A stretch of DNA of 64,000 nucleotides from NCBI RefSeq assembly GCF_901472535.1, contig NZ_LR590470.1, positions 2,294,001-2,358,000 on the forward strand, in the 5' to 3' direction. A program made the position numbers and the translations under genes. The notes under the pieces are model-generated. The model was not told where the DNA came from. It did no database searches and saw only the letters and a list, made by a program, of their open reading frames with translations. Below, in pieces: positions 62,579 to 64,000 of this stretch. This DNA comes from Sphingobacterium daejeonense (lineage in GTDB: Bacteria; Bacteroidota; Bacteroidia; Sphingobacteriales; Sphingobacteriaceae). How positions within the stretch are numbered: the first letter of the stretch is position 1; the number at the start of each line of letters is the position of its first letter.

Positions 62579-63786
62579 TTAAGCCCTACGGAATGAATAC
62601 GTATTACTTCTTCTAGTTCTTTTATTGTACATATGCCAACACAACGCCAATGCTATAACTTGGTCATCGTGCCCCGAAACAGCTTCATATTTTATATTTT
62701 TGGGGTTCAAGTCCGAGTATTTGTATTCAAAATTTAGCATTTCATCCGCCACGCTTTGGCAGTAGCGAATCTTTCCCTGCTCCACGGCAAGAATCAATTC
62801 TTTTATTAGAATGGGCTTACTTGCAACGTTAAAATTAAAGCCGTATAAATTTGAAAGTTCTAGTTTTAGCTCGTCAAAAATTGGCTTTCCAACTCCCGAG
62901 TTATCCATCATTTTATCTATACTTCTTGGTAATTCTTTAAGCTTCATTTTGGTTCATTCCAATCAGATTGCCAACGTTGTAATCTTGACATTGTAGCAAC
63001 TCCATTTTCATCACTTAAACCAATAACTACTGACCAATCGACCGTAGATGCAAGGTCAATACCTATAGCTTTGTCTTTTTTCCTCGATAAAGTTGGAATG
63101 ATATTTTTTGCAATGTGGTTACCGAAACAGTTCGCACCCGAAACTTGTGGAATAGCTAAATATTCCTGTGCAAAAACCATTTCAGGTAATTCTCTTTTAG
63201 CTTCTTCGATGACTTCCCTTTTCAGGTGTGGGTTGTCATATGTGCTATAGTGAAATGACTCCCAATTTTTATACTTTAGTTCACTGCTTAACCCATAGTT
63301 ATAAAATTGAAAAAACTCCCCTTGACCTCTCGGTGTACTTAAAAATATTGCATCACCATTAAAATCAGTTAAACAAGGATTAATACATTCGAAAAAGAAA
63401 TTTTTGAGTGATTTTATGTAAGCGCACTCGTCAAGTATGGCAAGGTGAAATTTATGCCCCCTAAAATTATCAGGGGCTTCACCTGTAAAAAAGCGAATTG
63501 AACCACCTGTAATTAATTTAATATATAAATCAGTTTGGTTACATTCTTCTATCAATTCACTACCAATAGTTTCAAGAAGTTCTTTGTAAAAACTTTACCA
63601 AGAGAAAATGTCGGGGTAACATAGGCTATTAGTTTTTTTATCCAATGCCCCCTGTATCGCTAATGATTTGCAGATGAGACTTTTGCCCCAGCGTCTGCCG
63701 CACATTAAGACCTTTCTTTTTGCTTTTGAATTTAAAAATTTTACTTGTCCTGAATGTGGGTTAGGTAATATTAATCTTTGTTTCAA
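62579..63786 (-). CDS. terL: Terminase large subunit, two or more frameshifts
   Basis: About 402 residues. Walker A CGRRWGKSL near residue 31, YVTPTFSLGK after the first break, Walker B HLAILDECAY, coupling STPRGQGEF, nuclease aspartates in GIDLASTVDW and HDDQVIALALCW. Frame changes near 63625, 63594 and 62946. The motor packages DNA into proheads, so this is the key evidence for a phage. It is followed by tail-type genes, with no portal or capsid on this side. Confidence 0.92.
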
Positions 63787-63788
63787 TA

Positions 63789-63998
63789 CTAAAATGGGTC
63801 ATTATTATCATCAATGTCTGTTTCAACATCAATGTCATCAGCATCTGTGCTGTCTATATCCTCAATTTCTTCATGAGGTGTAATTTTGATTACAGGTTCA
63901 GGTAATGCTTCAGGTTTTTCATAAGAAATCTCGATTTTATTAATCTGTTTCTTTTCTTCTTTCAAACCTTTTTTCAATTGCACCTCTTGTGCATAGGT
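63789..63998 (-). CDS. C-terminal part of a protein before terL, possibly terminase small subunit
   Basis: Open to the right edge, so its start is outside. TYAQEVQLKKGLKEEKKQIN continues to an acidic tail DIDSTDADDIDVETDIDDNN. Ends 2 bp before terL. Position suggests a small terminase or a scaffold-like gene; sequence alone does not decide. Confidence 0.4.
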   Translation of the reverse strand, partial: TYAQEVQLKKGLKEEKKQINKIEISYEKPEALPEPVIKITPHEEIEDIDSTDADDIDVETDIDDNNDPF

Positions 63999-64000
63999 CG

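Overview
The window looks like a chromosome segment of a member of the Bacteroidota, most likely Sphingobacteriaceae (Sphingobacterium/Pedobacter-like). The reasons are the low GC content, -7 promoter boxes of the TAnnTTTG type in front of both tRNA genes, few Shine-Dalgarno sequences, LSxC lipoproteins, a monomeric NADP isocitrate dehydrogenase, and family-typical short palindromic repeats. The call rests on gene content and style; no database search was run.

Left part (1-9.4 kb): a partial baeRF-like protein; a GH2 glycosidase with an iduronate-2-sulfatase-like sulfatase; a sulfide:quinone oxidoreductase divergent from an mhqO/mhqD-like quinone-detoxification pair; and small envelope proteins. 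From 9.8 to 13 kb, tRNA-Lys is followed by a repeat-rich island. It holds two copies of a fold-back element with perfect 15-bp terminal inverted repeats and a second repeat in inverted orientation, flanking a cupin gene and a DUF1062 gene. From 13 to 24.5 kb come an esterase, a UbiA prenyltransferase, a flavodoxin-fold reductase, a DUF2231/cytochrome/DUF1549/DUF1553 protein with its DUF1501 partner, an SPFH protein with a small Arc-like gene, a cysteine-synthase-like enzyme overlapping a DUF6695-like gene, and panD. From 24.8 to 45.4 kb there is an uncharacterised three-gene envelope cluster, then rpsF-rpsR-rplI, an aspartate aminotransferase, SBF and CDF transporters, icd, a Tat-exported TIM-barrel protein, a PDZ aspartyl protease, accA, an MscS channel, coaA, an OsmC protein, mgsA and tRNA-Ser(GGA).

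Right part (46.1-64 kb): an all-minus-strand prophage or phage-derived island lying beside tRNA-Ser. Read on the minus strand it runs from the terminase large subunit through tail-type genes to a giant tail-fibre gene of about 3,300 codons, and ends with a two-TM membrane protein next to the tRNA. Its late genes are separated by a repeated cassette: a terminator hairpin (three copies identical), then the motif CACACTTACT 15-24 nt before the next start codon.

Many clearly essential or strongly conserved genes (rplI, rpsR, icd, coaA, aspartate aminotransferase, SQR, the giant fibre and others) are broken by single-base changes, mostly an extra base in a short homopolymer. I treat these as consensus sequence errors and annotate each as one gene across its full span. 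They should not be read as real pseudogenes until re-sequenced.
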